From Litoribacter ruber (GTDB taxonomy: Bacteria; Bacteroidota; Bacteroidia; Cytophagales; Cyclobacteriaceae), in the NCBI RefSeq assembly GCF_018500185.1, contig NZ_JAHBGI010000004.1, positions 1 through 64,000 on the forward strand: a stretch of DNA of 64,000 bases, given 5' to 3'. Numbering within the stretch: position 1 is the stretch's first letter; every line of letters starts with the position of its first letter. A program made the position numbers and the translations under genes. The notes beneath the pieces are model-generated. The model worked only from the letters and a program-made list of their open reading frames with translations. It did not search any database and was not told where the DNA came from. Positions 31,865-41,024 of this stretch are shown here, one piece after another.

Positions 31865-34480
31865 ATGGATTTCAAACAATTTACCATCAAATCCCAGGAA
31901 GCCGTTCAGAAGGCCGCCGAGCTGGCCATGGCTGAGCAACAGCAGGCCATTGAGCCAGCCCATCTTTTGAAGGGGATTTTAGCGGAAGATGAAAATGTGA
32001 CCGATTTTGTTTTTAAAAAATTGGGTGTCAATAAAGCCGTGCTTGCCACGAAATTGGATGGACTCATTCAATCCTTTCCAAAGGTGTCGGGCCAGCAGCC
32101 ATACCTTTCCAATGCTTCAAACCAAGTGATGACCAAGGCCAAGGATTACCTCAAAACCTTTGGGGATGAGTTTGTGGCTATTGAGCATCTGACTTTGGGG
32201 ATCTTGGCCGGATCGGACAAGACCGCCCAGCTGTTGAAAGATCAGGGGGTAGCCGAAAAGCCGCTGATCAATGCAATCAAGGAACTAAGAAAAGGAAATA
32301 AAGTGACAGATCAGAATGCAGAATCCAAATACAGGTCTTTGGAGAGATATTCCAAAAACCTGAACGAGATGGCCCAAAAAGGCAAAATTGACCCTGTGAT
32401 CGGCCGTGATGAGGAGATCAGAAGGGTGTTGCAGATTTTGGCTAGGAGAACCAAAAACAACCCCATACTGCTCGGAGAGCCAGGTGTGGGTAAGACCGCC
32501 ATCGTGGAGGGGCTAGCCCAACGGATCGTGAGCGGGGATGTGCCGGAAAACCTGAAGTCAAAAACCATTATCTCATTGGATATGGGGCTTTTGGTAGCCG
32601 GAGCCAAATACAAAGGTGAATTTGAGGAGAGACTCAAGGCTGTCATCAAAGAAGTGACCGATTCCGATGGGGAGATCATTCTTTTCATTGATGAAATCCA
32701 TACGCTGATCGGTGCAGGTGGTGGAGGTGAAGGGGCCATGGATGCTGCCAACCTTCTCAAGCCAGCATTGGCCAGAGGGGAGCTACATGCGATAGGTGCG
32801 ACCACCCTGAAGGAGTACCAAAAATACATCGAGAAGGACAAGGCTTTGGAAAGAAGGTTCCAGGCAGTAATTGTAGATGAACCGGATGCAGCGGATGCCA
32901 TTTCCATCCTGAGGGGGATCAAGGATAAATATGAGCTTCACCATGGGGTGAGGATCAAGGATGATGCGGTGATTTCGGCTGTGGAATTGTCCCAGCGGTA
33001 TATTTCCGACAGGTTTTTGCCGGATAAGGCCATTGACCTGATGGATGAAGCCGCCGCCAAACTGCGCATGGAGATAGATTCCCTTCCGCAGGAACTGGAT
33101 GAGCTAAACCGTAGAATCATGCAGTTGGAAATTGAAAGGGAGGCCATTCGAAGAGAAAAAGACAAGGATAAAGAAGCTGTTCTCAGCAAGGAGATAGCCG
33201 AGCTTTCCGAAAAGCGCCAGGATGTAAAGGCCAAATGGGAAAGCGAAAAGGCGGTAATCCTGGGCATCAGAAGGGAAAAGGAAAATATCGACAAACTTAA
33301 GCTGGAAGCGGAACAGGCCGAAAGGGCCGGTGATTTTGGCAAGGTGGCGGAAATCCGCTATGGCAAGATCGGGGAATCTGAGCAAAAGCTTGGAAGCTTC
33401 CAAAAGCAGCTTGCCGAAATGCAGCAGGGATCCGCTTTGCTCAAAGAGGAAGTTGACAGCGAGGATATCGCCGCGGTAGTGTCCAAGTGGACCGGTATCC
33501 CGCTTTCCAAAATGATCCAGAGTGAGCGTGAAAAGTTACTTCATTTGGAGGATGAGCTAGGTAAGCGCGTGGCTGGACAAAGAGAAGCTATAGGCGCCCT
33601 CTCTGATGCGGTGAGAAGAAGCCGCGCGGGGTTGCAGGATCCCAAGCGCCCTATCGGTTCATTCATATTTCTAGGAACCACCGGGGTGGGGAAAACCGAA
33701 TTGGCCAAAGCCCTTGCGGAATACCTGTTCAACGATGATAATGCCATGGTGAGGATCGATATGTCCGAATATCAGGAGCGTCATGCAGTGAGCAGGCTGG
33801 TTGGAGCGCCTCCAGGCTATGTGGGCTATGATGAGGGTGGGCAGCTGACCGAGGCGGTGAGAAGGAAACCTTACTCAGTAGTCTTGCTTGACGAAATAGA
33901 AAAAGCACACCCCGATGTTTTCAACATCCTGCTGCAGGTGCTTGACGACGGCAGGCTAACCGATAACAAAGGCCGGGTTGCCAATTTCAAAAACACCATT
34001 GTGATCATGACCACCAATATTGGCTCGCACCTGATTCAGGAGCGGTTTGCAAGTATGGAGGAATGGAACAAGGAGGAAGTCATGGAAAGCACCAAACAGG
34101 AGGTGTTTGACTTGCTGAAAAAATCCGTGCGGCCTGAATTCCTCAACCGGATAGATGAGACGATTATGTTTGAACCATTAAATAAAGGAATTATCCGCAA
34201 GATTGTCGACATCCAGTGGAAGGAGATCCAGAAACGCCTTGAGGAGGCAAACATCGAGATTGATGCCACCAAGGAGGTGTTGGATTATCTTGGTGAGGTG
34301 GGCTTCGATCCGCAGTTTGGTGCAAGGCCGCTGAAAAGAACCATGCAGCGCCTGATCCTTAATGAGCTTTCAAAGCAGATTCTGTCTGGATATATTAAAA
34401 ACGACTCTGCGGTATTGGTAGACCTTGACGCTGACAAGCAGGTTTACTTTAAGAATGTAGAGAGTGTAGCTTTAGATTAA
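31865..34480 (+). CDS. clpB: ATP-dependent disaggregase ClpB
   Basis: An 871-residue AAA+ chaperone that pulls proteins out of aggregates together with DnaK. It has the N-terminal Clp repeat domain (1-145), the first ATPase with Walker A GEPGVGKT (about 207) and FIDEIHTLIGAG, and the coiled M-domain (about 410-525, rich in E/K/R/L). The second ATPase has GTTGVGKT (about 605) and LLDEIEKAHPDVF. Length and parts are complete. The upstream gap (31716-31864) is AT-rich with no CIRCE element that I can see. It ends at the terminator 34523-34561. Confidence 0.97.
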   Translation: MDFKQFTIKSQEAVQKAAELAMAEQQQAIEPAHLLKGILAEDENVTDFVFKKLGVNKAVLATKLDGLIQSFPKVSGQQPYLSNASNQVMTKAKDYLKTFGDEFVAIEHLTLGILAGSDKTAQLLKDQGVAEKPLINAIKELRKGNKVTDQNAESKYRSLERYSKNLNEMAQKGKIDPVIGRDEEIRRVLQILARRTKNNPILLGEPGVGKTAIVEGLAQRIVSGDVPENLKSKTIISLDMGLLVAGAKYKGEFEERLKAVIKEVTDSDGEIILFIDEIHTLIGAGGGGEGAMDAANLLKPALARGELHAIGATTLKEYQKYIEKDKALERRFQAVIVDEPDAADAISILRGIKDKYELHHGVRIKDDAVISAVELSQRYISDRFLPDKAIDLMDEAAAKLRMEIDSLPQELDELNRRIMQLEIEREAIRREKDKDKEAVLSKEIAELSEKRQDVKAKWESEKAVILGIRREKENIDKLKLEAEQAERAGDFGKVAEIRYGKIGESEQKLGSFQKQLAEMQQGSALLKEEVDSEDIAAVVSKWTGIPLSKMIQSEREKLLHLEDELGKRVAGQREAIGALSDAVRRSRAGLQDPKRPIGSFIFLGTTGVGKTELAKALAEYLFNDDNAMVRIDMSEYQERHAVSRLVGAPPGYVGYDEGGQLTEAVRRKPYSVVLLDEIEKAHPDVFNILLQVLDDGRLTDNKGRVANFKNTIVIMTTNIGSHLIQERFASMEEWNKEEVMESTKQEVFDLLKKSVRPEFLNRIDETIMFEPLNKGIIRKIVDIQWKEIQKRLEEANIEIDATKEVLDYLGEVGFDPQFGARPLKRTMQRLILNELSKQILSGYIKNDSAVLVDLDADKQVYFKNVESVALD

Positions 34481-34522
34481 TTGTCGCTAATTCTCTACGG
34501 AGAGTTTATAGAATAACTTAAT

Positions 34523-34561
34523 AAAAAAAGCCTTCCGAATGATTTTCGGAAGGCTTTTTTT
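34523..34561. terminator. Bidirectional terminator between clpB and the RidA-like gene
   Basis: AAGCCTTCCGAA pairs with TTCGGAAGGCTT, with A's before and T's after. The T-run reaches the stop codon of the convergent RidA-like gene. Confidence 0.9.
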
Positions 34562-35063
34562 ATTTGGCGGCTACTGCTTCGATTTCGATCAAAAGTTCAG
34601 GATTTGCCAGTGAATGTACTGCGATGGTAGAACGGGCCACCTTGTTTGGATTTTCATCATTGTTGAAATATTCTCCATAGGCATCGAACCAGGCATCCCA
34701 GTCTATTTTTCCATCCTTATCAGGTGCAAGGTAAACCCTTAGGAAAACCACGTCCTCCATGGCAAACCCGCCTTCTTCCAAGGTTTCCTTTATCCTGTTG
34801 AGGATCCCCAAGCTCTGCTCACGTGTGTCGCCATACCGTTGGTAAGTTCCCGCTTCCGCATTTTCAGCCTTCACGGGCGCGACCATGCCGGAGGTATAAA
34901 AATACTCAGCGCCATCCGGAATGTAAACACCTTTCAGGATACTGGCCTCGGGTCTGTCATAGCGTTTGATTTTCTTTTCGTCCTGATAGGTAGAGGTTTG
35001 CTGGCAGGAAACAAATAGCATTATTGCCAATAGAAATATGGAGGTTGGGTAAAGTCTGTTCAT
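34560..35063 (-). CDS. RidA family lipoprotein
   Basis: A 167-residue protein with signal and lipobox (MNRLYPTSIFLLAIMLFVSC, Cys20), then a RidA/YjgF fold: GVYIPDGAEYFYTSGMVAP, DVVFLRVYLAP and the end RSTIAVHSLANPELLIEIEAV. Cytoplasmic RidA enzymes deaminate reactive enamines; the lipoprotein form is extracytoplasmic, so its substrate is unclear. The Arg of RSTIAV is the usual substrate-binding residue. It is transcribed alone, convergent with clpB. Confidence 0.88.
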   Translation of the reverse strand: MNRLYPTSIFLLAIMLFVSCQQTSTYQDEKKIKRYDRPEASILKGVYIPDGAEYFYTSGMVAPVKAENAEAGTYQRYGDTREQSLGILNRIKETLEEGGFAMEDVVFLRVYLAPDKDGKIDWDAWFDAYGEYFNNDENPNKVARSTIAVHSLANPELLIEIEAVAAK

Positions 35064-35147
35064 GGATAAAAGTTTTGGTGAAACATGGTTAAAGATAGGG
35101 GATTATTTGTAATGATGCTATGGGGAAACCGAAGACTGGTATTAAAG

Positions 35148-35174
35148 CAAAAGGGGCTGAAATAATCAGCCCCT
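35148..35174 (-). terminator. Terminator of the susCD pair
   Basis: AGGGGCTGA (35152-35160) pairs with TCAGCCCCT (35166-35174); the minus strand then reads TTTTGCTTT. Confidence 0.8.
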
Positions 35175-35196
35175 CTGCAATTGGAATTAATTATTA

Positions 35197-36573
35197 TCAA
35201 TTTCCTACATATTGATCCCAGTTGAGTTCTGCCTGTGGGTGGGGAAACTGTCTGAAAATAGTACCCTGGTCGAAAGCTGTGGAGATTTCATCCAGACGGT
35301 CATACCTTCTAGTGTCAATCCACCTGTGCCCCCAAGGTTCGGCCCATAGCGAATATCTTCTTTGGTAGAGGATTTCACTAATCAGCGACGCCTGGTCAGT
35401 TGGTCCAGTGTAAGCCCCGATTCCCGCAGCGTTCCGGATAACGTTGATCGCTTCCACGGCCAGCTCTGGTTGGCTAAGGTTTGCGTGGGCCTCCGCTTTC
35501 AAAAGTATGAGTTCTTCGTTACGGATAAAAGGAATCGGTGCGGTGTTGGTCGGCCAGCGTGCATCCTGGTGAGTACCCACCAACGGAGTGGCATCAGTGG
35601 TTATGGTAACGGGAATTTCCCTTTCGAAAAACTTATTGGCCACCCTCAAATCTCCAGGTGTTGCATCAGCCAATACCGAGGGATGCACCACAATGATGGT
35701 ATTCACCGCTGCATCCGGCACATAATACAGTGGATTAAAGGCATCTGGCGGACCGGTGAATGGGTGGGCAGGACCTGCCTGAAGGTTCCCGCTCATGTTC
35801 ATGAATGATCCCTCCAAAGCGGTAAGCACTCCCTGCCAATTGTTGCGGTAGGCATTGGCTCTGGCCAAGATGGCCTGGTTTACCTGTCTTATAGCTGGTA
35901 CAGAGGTGAAACCAGCAAACCCACTCGTCAAGGTGAAGGGGAACTCACCTGCTCCGGCAGCAGCAAAGCTTGATTCAGCCTGTTCCAACAAATTGGCTAC
36001 ATGGTCTAGGGCCACATCATAGTTGACAAATGGTCCGGGGTTCAAGGGGGCAGTCACATCTATGCGGATTCCGTTGTCATATACAAAATTGGCCGGGATC
36101 ATAAATTGATACCCCTGGATCATTCTTGCAAAGCCGGTCACCGCACTGGTTTCCTCAGGTGAGAGTACATTTGTATTGCCCGCGGCGGTCACCAGTACAT
36201 TGGCCTGATTGATTGCCTGGTAGGGGGCCGCCCAAGAACCTGCGCCTGTGTTTCCAAATCCAAAGTAGGAACGGTCCGGGGTTCTGCCTGCTTGGCCCAG
36301 CCAGTCGGTTTGGAATCTAGGGTCAGATGCATTCAAGTACCATACTTCTCGGCCAAATGTATTCCAGGCCTGGGAGACATTGGTGACGTAACCCCGGTGT
36401 CTGAATTCAAGACCTGTCAATAGGAACTGAATCTGTTCCCGTGAGGCATTTGACGACACGCTTTCAATTGATGGGTTGTTAGGGTCATCAATGGTGTCAA
36501 GTTGTAAAGGGTTGCAGCCGAGTATCAATGCTGACATGGCCAGCGCCCCAAGGATTTTATTTGTATTTTTCAT
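35197..36573 (-). CDS. SusD/RagB-like nutrient-binding lipoprotein
   Basis: A 458-residue outer-membrane lipoprotein (signal MKNTNKILGALAMSALILGC, Cys20) that caps a TonB-dependent transporter. Helical TPR-like segments (for example FARMIQGYQFMIPANFVYD) and the C-terminal RRYSLWAEPWGHRWIDTRRYDRL are typical of the family. It follows the susC-like gene by 18 bases and is thus co-transcribed. No hydrolase or regulator is adjacent, so the ligand cannot be guessed. Confidence 0.92.
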   Translation of the reverse strand: MKNTNKILGALAMSALILGCNPLQLDTIDDPNNPSIESVSSNASREQIQFLLTGLEFRHRGYVTNVSQAWNTFGREVWYLNASDPRFQTDWLGQAGRTPDRSYFGFGNTGAGSWAAPYQAINQANVLVTAAGNTNVLSPEETSAVTGFARMIQGYQFMIPANFVYDNGIRIDVTAPLNPGPFVNYDVALDHVANLLEQAESSFAAAGAGEFPFTLTSGFAGFTSVPAIRQVNQAILARANAYRNNWQGVLTALEGSFMNMSGNLQAGPAHPFTGPPDAFNPLYYVPDAAVNTIIVVHPSVLADATPGDLRVANKFFEREIPVTITTDATPLVGTHQDARWPTNTAPIPFIRNEELILLKAEAHANLSQPELAVEAINVIRNAAGIGAYTGPTDQASLISEILYQRRYSLWAEPWGHRWIDTRRYDRLDEISTAFDQGTIFRQFPHPQAELNWDQYVGN

Positions 36574-36591
36574 GTGTTTCTTCTTAGTGGT

Positions 36592-39558
36592 TTAAAAATC
36601 AACTGTCAAATGGAAGAATATCCTTCTTGGTGTTGGATATGGGGCAATGTCAACGTTGTTGGCCACTGCTTGGGCTCCAAAGGTTGATGTTTCGGGGTCA
36701 TAGCCCTCATATTTGGTGAAGAGGAACAGGTTATTTGCAGAAGTTCCCACCCTGATATTTTCTATGGCTCCCCCAAATGCCTGGCTTACCGTTGCTTTTG
36801 GAACAGTGTAGAATAAACCTACTTCCCTTACTTTAACGAATGAGGCATCCTGAACCCAACGGCCTGCGTTGTTGTAGGGGGCAGGGGGTCTTTGACGTCC
36901 GTTTGGAATTCCATCTCCTGTGTCATCGTTAAACCAGCCCCTTGTGGTGCCACCACCATCAGTGAGGAAAGAAGTAAGGTTGATGTTGTCACCCCCTTGT
37001 CTCCAATCCACTAGAAAAGAAAGCTCAAAATTTCTGGCGATGTTAAAAGAGTTATAGAAGGACATATTGAAATCCGGCTGGGCGTTGCCCCAAACCGTAA
37101 ATCCACCTGGGATGCTTGGGTCCGCTGGGGTGCCGACAATGGTCGTAGGAGCATATCCCTCAGCATACAAGAAAGTACCCAATGCACTACCAAAGGCTCC
37201 TGCAGTATAAGTTGGGATGCCAAGTCGAGTTAGATTCACCCTGTTCTGCCAATAAAGTACTCGGGAAAACCAACGGAAATTCGCCTTGTCCACCACAGTC
37301 CCAAATAGGGCCAATTCAATACCCTTGTTCTGAAGCTCAGCCTCATTGCTAGGAGTAATGATTACCCCAGTGGATGGGGCAAGATTCAGGTTTTGAATGT
37401 TGTTCTGGGTATTTTTGATGTAATAGGTTGCTTCAAAACCAATTCTATTGTTGAAGAAATTGGCATCCAAACCAAATTCAAGTTCCTGAGCTGTTTCTGG
37501 GCGAATTTGACGGTTTCCGATCTGAGGGGATACCACCGAACCTAACAGTCCACCGATATTGGCTCCCTCCAGAGGGGTAAAGGTGTTTCCAAAAGCAACC
37601 GGGCCGGCAGTTTCGCCATAGGCTATTCTGGGCTTCAACTGTGAAACCACTGTTGGGTTCCAGAAATCAAAATTGGTCAAATTAACCGCCAATGAAGCCC
37701 TAGGGAAGGCGTAGAATAGGTTGGGGTCACCGTTGAGGGTGGATTTGTCCCATCTTATACCGACAGTACCGATGATTTTGTCATCAAAGTTGGCTTCTTG
37801 CTGCAAGAAAACACCCGCCTCCTGCACCTCACTGAAGAATTGCTGGTTGATTTCTTGAACGGAGGCCTGCTGAAGGTTTCTTTGGCCCGGAGCCAGTCCG
37901 CGGCCTCTGTTGAACAGGGCATCATTTTTAAAGTCCAGGCGGACCAAGCCTGCTTGGGAGTTCATATTGACCCTACCCAAGTTCCAATTGTAGACCAACG
38001 CAGCTTGGAAGTTGGTGTTCAAGCTTTCCTGCTTGCCCCAAAGTGCATCCCCGGGATTAGCTTGGCCTCTTTGAAACTGAAGGAACTCGGGCAGGTATAC
38101 CAACGTGGTATTTTGGAGGAAGTCAACACCCCCAGCTACCTGGGCTTTAAGGAAACTTCTGCTGGTCTTGAATAAATCAATATCCAATGTGAAGGCCTGG
38201 ATAAAGCGGTTGACATCCGAATTATTGACCGCATGATCGGTTACTGCCACAGGGTTTTCCGAGAAATACGGGTTGACCGGATAGATTCCATTTGCGTCGG
38301 GTCTCAGGTCAAAATAGTTGGGCACATAGGCGATGCTATACCCAATAGAGGCGCCGGAGTTGTTCTGGTTGCCGGTGAAACCCCTGTCCGTATCGGATTT
38401 GATATAATTGGAGGAAACCCCCAGTTTGATCGAGTTGGTGATCTTATGGTCGATATTTGCTCTTATAGAGTATCTTTCAAAACCTGTGTTTCTTACTGTA
38501 CCATCCTCATTGGTGATGTTTCCCGAAATGAAAAACTTGGTCTTGTCTGTACCGCCGCTCACATTTAACCTTGTATTGGTCAACAGGGCGGTGTTGTTAT
38601 AGAAATAATCCTCGTAATCTATCCGCACACCCTGTCTGAATCTCTCCAATTCAATTGGCCGTCGGGCCTCGGGGAAGAAGAAGTTGATTTTATCCTCACT
38701 CCAATCATCCACGCCCAGCAATCTTAAAGGTGTTGCAAATCCCACATCCTGGGAGAATGAAACTCTCGTTCTGCCTTCTGCACCTCTTTTGGTGGTGATT
38801 ATTATTACCCCGGCATTGGCCCGGGTACCGTAGATTGCGGCGGCAGACGGACCTTTGAGGACTTCAATTGATTCGATGTCATTAGGGTTTAAATCTGCCA
38901 ACCTATTTGCTCCATCATCCTGATTGGATGCGCCTGCTCCAGATACGGTAGCACGGCCCGTTCGTTGGAAGGAGTTGTTGATATACACCCCATCCACGAT
39001 TATCAGGGGTTGGGAAGCGCCGGTAAGGGAGGAAATACCCCTCAATTGGATGGACATCCCTCCGCCTGGAGCACCGCCGTTGGACCGGATGGTGGCTCCG
39101 GCCACTTTTCCGTAAAGAGCCCCATCCGTGGTTTGAATGGTGGTGGTCCCGGTAAGCTCCCTGGCAGAAACCGAACTTACGGCATTGGCCAGGTTGGATC
39201 GCTTGACGTTGGAGGCAAGACCTGTAATCACCACTTCCTCCAAATTGGTGGCATCTTCCCGCAGCCTAACATTTAAAGTCGTGTTGGTGGGGCTAACGGT
39301 AAAGTTTTGGCTTAAATAGCCTAAGGAGGAAATAGCCAAGCTGACATCCTCATTTGTGGATACATTCAGGCTGAAATTCCCGTCAATATCCGTGACGGTA
39401 CCCTGTGTGGTGTTCCGGATCAGGATGTTTGCCCCAATCAACGGTTCTCCTGTGCGTTCATCTACCACCGACCCGGTGACAGTGTACTGCGCCCATACCC
39501 CTCCCGTTGTCAGCAGGAAAAGGACCATGGCTGAGAATAATTTGTAGATTTCTCTCAT
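36592..39558 (-). CDS. SusC/RagA family TonB-linked outer-membrane transporter
   Basis: A 988-residue outer-membrane importer (signal to GGVWAQ). An N-terminal carboxypeptidase-regulatory-like domain (VTGSVVDERTGEPLIGANI, about 27-45, through FSLNVS) is followed by the plug with the family's GLASNVKRSNLANAV (TonB-box region) and LNPNDIESIEVLKGPSAAAIYG. A large C-terminal barrel ends HLTVDF. Paired with the SusD-like gene downstream. The upstream gap (39559-39760) is AT-rich, with no ECF or anti-sigma genes next to it. Confidence 0.95.
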   Translation of the reverse strand: MREIYKLFSAMVLFLLTTGGVWAQYTVTGSVVDERTGEPLIGANILIRNTTQGTVTDIDGNFSLNVSTNEDVSLAISSLGYLSQNFTVSPTNTTLNVRLREDATNLEEVVITGLASNVKRSNLANAVSSVSARELTGTTTIQTTDGALYGKVAGATIRSNGGAPGGGMSIQLRGISSLTGASQPLIIVDGVYINNSFQRTGRATVSGAGASNQDDGANRLADLNPNDIESIEVLKGPSAAAIYGTRANAGVIIITTKRGAEGRTRVSFSQDVGFATPLRLLGVDDWSEDKINFFFPEARRPIELERFRQGVRIDYEDYFYNNTALLTNTRLNVSGGTDKTKFFISGNITNEDGTVRNTGFERYSIRANIDHKITNSIKLGVSSNYIKSDTDRGFTGNQNNSGASIGYSIAYVPNYFDLRPDANGIYPVNPYFSENPVAVTDHAVNNSDVNRFIQAFTLDIDLFKTSRSFLKAQVAGGVDFLQNTTLVYLPEFLQFQRGQANPGDALWGKQESLNTNFQAALVYNWNLGRVNMNSQAGLVRLDFKNDALFNRGRGLAPGQRNLQQASVQEINQQFFSEVQEAGVFLQQEANFDDKIIGTVGIRWDKSTLNGDPNLFYAFPRASLAVNLTNFDFWNPTVVSQLKPRIAYGETAGPVAFGNTFTPLEGANIGGLLGSVVSPQIGNRQIRPETAQELEFGLDANFFNNRIGFEATYYIKNTQNNIQNLNLAPSTGVIITPSNEAELQNKGIELALFGTVVDKANFRWFSRVLYWQNRVNLTRLGIPTYTAGAFGSALGTFLYAEGYAPTTIVGTPADPSIPGGFTVWGNAQPDFNMSFYNSFNIARNFELSFLVDWRQGGDNINLTSFLTDGGGTTRGWFNDDTGDGIPNGRQRPPAPYNNAGRWVQDASFVKVREVGLFYTVPKATVSQAFGGAIENIRVGTSANNLFLFTKYEGYDPETSTFGAQAVANNVDIAPYPTPRRIFFHLTVDF

Positions 39559-39760
39559 GTTAGTATAAGTGTTTGAATATGGAATATATAGTGGTACTCT
39601 ATACTAAATATAATTAAATTGTAAATTATTATATTGATATAGAGACAATAAAAATTTTGTTATTCCTGCTATTGGTGAAAAAGTAGCTAAATTAGGTTGT
39701 TTTTTGATTTGAATGGTTTTATTGAGGTAAAAACCAATAGGTCAGACGGTTAAGGGGGAT

Positions 39761-39797
39761 AAAAAAAATCACCTTCGAAATTTCCGAAGGTGATTTG
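39761..39797 (-). terminator. Terminator of the glycogen-type operon
   Basis: A 12-bp stem AAATCACCTTCG (39766-39777 with 39785-39796) and A-run at 39761-39768 give T's on the minus strand after the GH57 gene. Confidence 0.9.
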
Positions 39798-39815
39798 TAA
39801 GTTGTGGAGATGTGA

Positions 39816-41021
39816 TTACGATTTGCTTTCCACTTTCACGTTTTTCAGCCTTAGCATGAAATCGCTCAGAACATTCATATAATTGATGAATGCCTCATAA
39901 GGATTCTCGTAAGGGCTGAAATAGGTGTGAATGTCCCCATCGGCGAAGAACTTGGTACACATGTAGTAGAAGTGGTCACTGGTCTGAAGATATTTCCAGT
40001 CCCTCTGAATGTCCGGATCGTCAGAGGTATTTACCAGTTCTTCCAATTCATAAAGCCTGTCAAAGGCCTCATCCTGCAGGTCGTTGCCCAACCAGGCGGT
40101 AAGGTCACGTTCTTCATCCGCCCAAGAAATCGGGGTAGGGACGTGGATTTTGCCTACAGGTGGGATGTTTTCTGCCACTTCAGAAGGCGTGGAGAAGGTG
40201 TAATTGGAGTATTTCATTACCGCCTCGGGTAGATGCCTCATGAAATCAAAGATACCGCTTTCAGCCCATTGGTGCTCCCCAAAGGTCTCGTAATCCATAA
40301 ACAGGTTGATCACCTCTTCTTCCGGCGGGATTTGGTTGATCCAGTCTACAAATTTTTCTGTAGTGAGCGGCCAATCCGCCCAGCTTCTTTCGGAAAACCT
40401 AAAGGCTATATCATCGCTGAGTCGGAAGTTTTTTAGCAACACTTTAAGTTTGGGCTCGATGGCATTCACATAGACATAATTAGGGCTCTTCCATCCCAAA
40501 ATATGCTTGGCACCTTCTGTCAAGATAGCCTTGTAGCCAAGTTCGGCAACCATTTCCCCAATGGTGTCGGAGTAGATCAATTCCGTATTCCTGAATACTG
40601 TGGGGGTATAGCCGTCAAAAAGTTCCTTGATCCTCTTTTGGTGCTTCTTGACCATGTCATGAAACTCCTCCTTGCTTTTCAGTGCGCAAAGGGCGTGGGT
40701 GTAGGTTTCATTTAGAAGCTCTACATGGCCCGTTTTGACAAGTTTCTGAAAGCTTTCCAAGACATCGGGTGCATACTGCTCAAATTGGTCGAGGGCTGTT
40801 CCCGAAATGGAGAAGCAGACTTTGAATTTGCCCTGATGTTGCTCGATAAGCTCAAGAAGTAGGGCGTTCATAGGCAGATAGCATTTTTCGGCCACCTTCC
40901 TCATTATATTTTTGTTCCCAAAAGAATCGTAATAATCGTGGTCTTCACCGATGTCGAAAAATCTGTAGGGTTTGAGTCGGTAAGGTTGGTGTACTTGAAA
41001 ATAAAAACAAATGGTTCTCAT
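39816..41021 (-). CDS. Glycoside hydrolase family 57 alpha-amylase-like protein
   Basis: A 401-residue cytoplasmic enzyme (no signal) of family GH57: FYFQVHQPYRL (motif 1, about 6-16), NETYTHALC (about 102), FRNTELIYSD with the probable nucleophile Glu (about 145) and MDYETFGEHQW with the catalytic Asp (about 243). Members hydrolyse or transfer alpha-1,4-glucans. It is the last gene of the unit with a GT4 glycosyltransferase and a debranching enzyme, 4 bases from the former, so it likely acts on intracellular glycogen-like glucan. Confidence 0.9.
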   Translation of the reverse strand: MRTICFYFQVHQPYRLKPYRFFDIGEDHDYYDSFGNKNIMRKVAEKCYLPMNALLLELIEQHQGKFKVCFSISGTALDQFEQYAPDVLESFQKLVKTGHVELLNETYTHALCALKSKEEFHDMVKKHQKRIKELFDGYTPTVFRNTELIYSDTIGEMVAELGYKAILTEGAKHILGWKSPNYVYVNAIEPKLKVLLKNFRLSDDIAFRFSERSWADWPLTTEKFVDWINQIPPEEEVINLFMDYETFGEHQWAESGIFDFMRHLPEAVMKYSNYTFSTPSEVAENIPPVGKIHVPTPISWADEERDLTAWLGNDLQDEAFDRLYELEELVNTSDDPDIQRDWKYLQTSDHFYYMCTKFFADGDIHTYFSPYENPYEAFINYMNVLSDFMLRLKNVKVESKS

Positions 41022-41024
41022 AGG

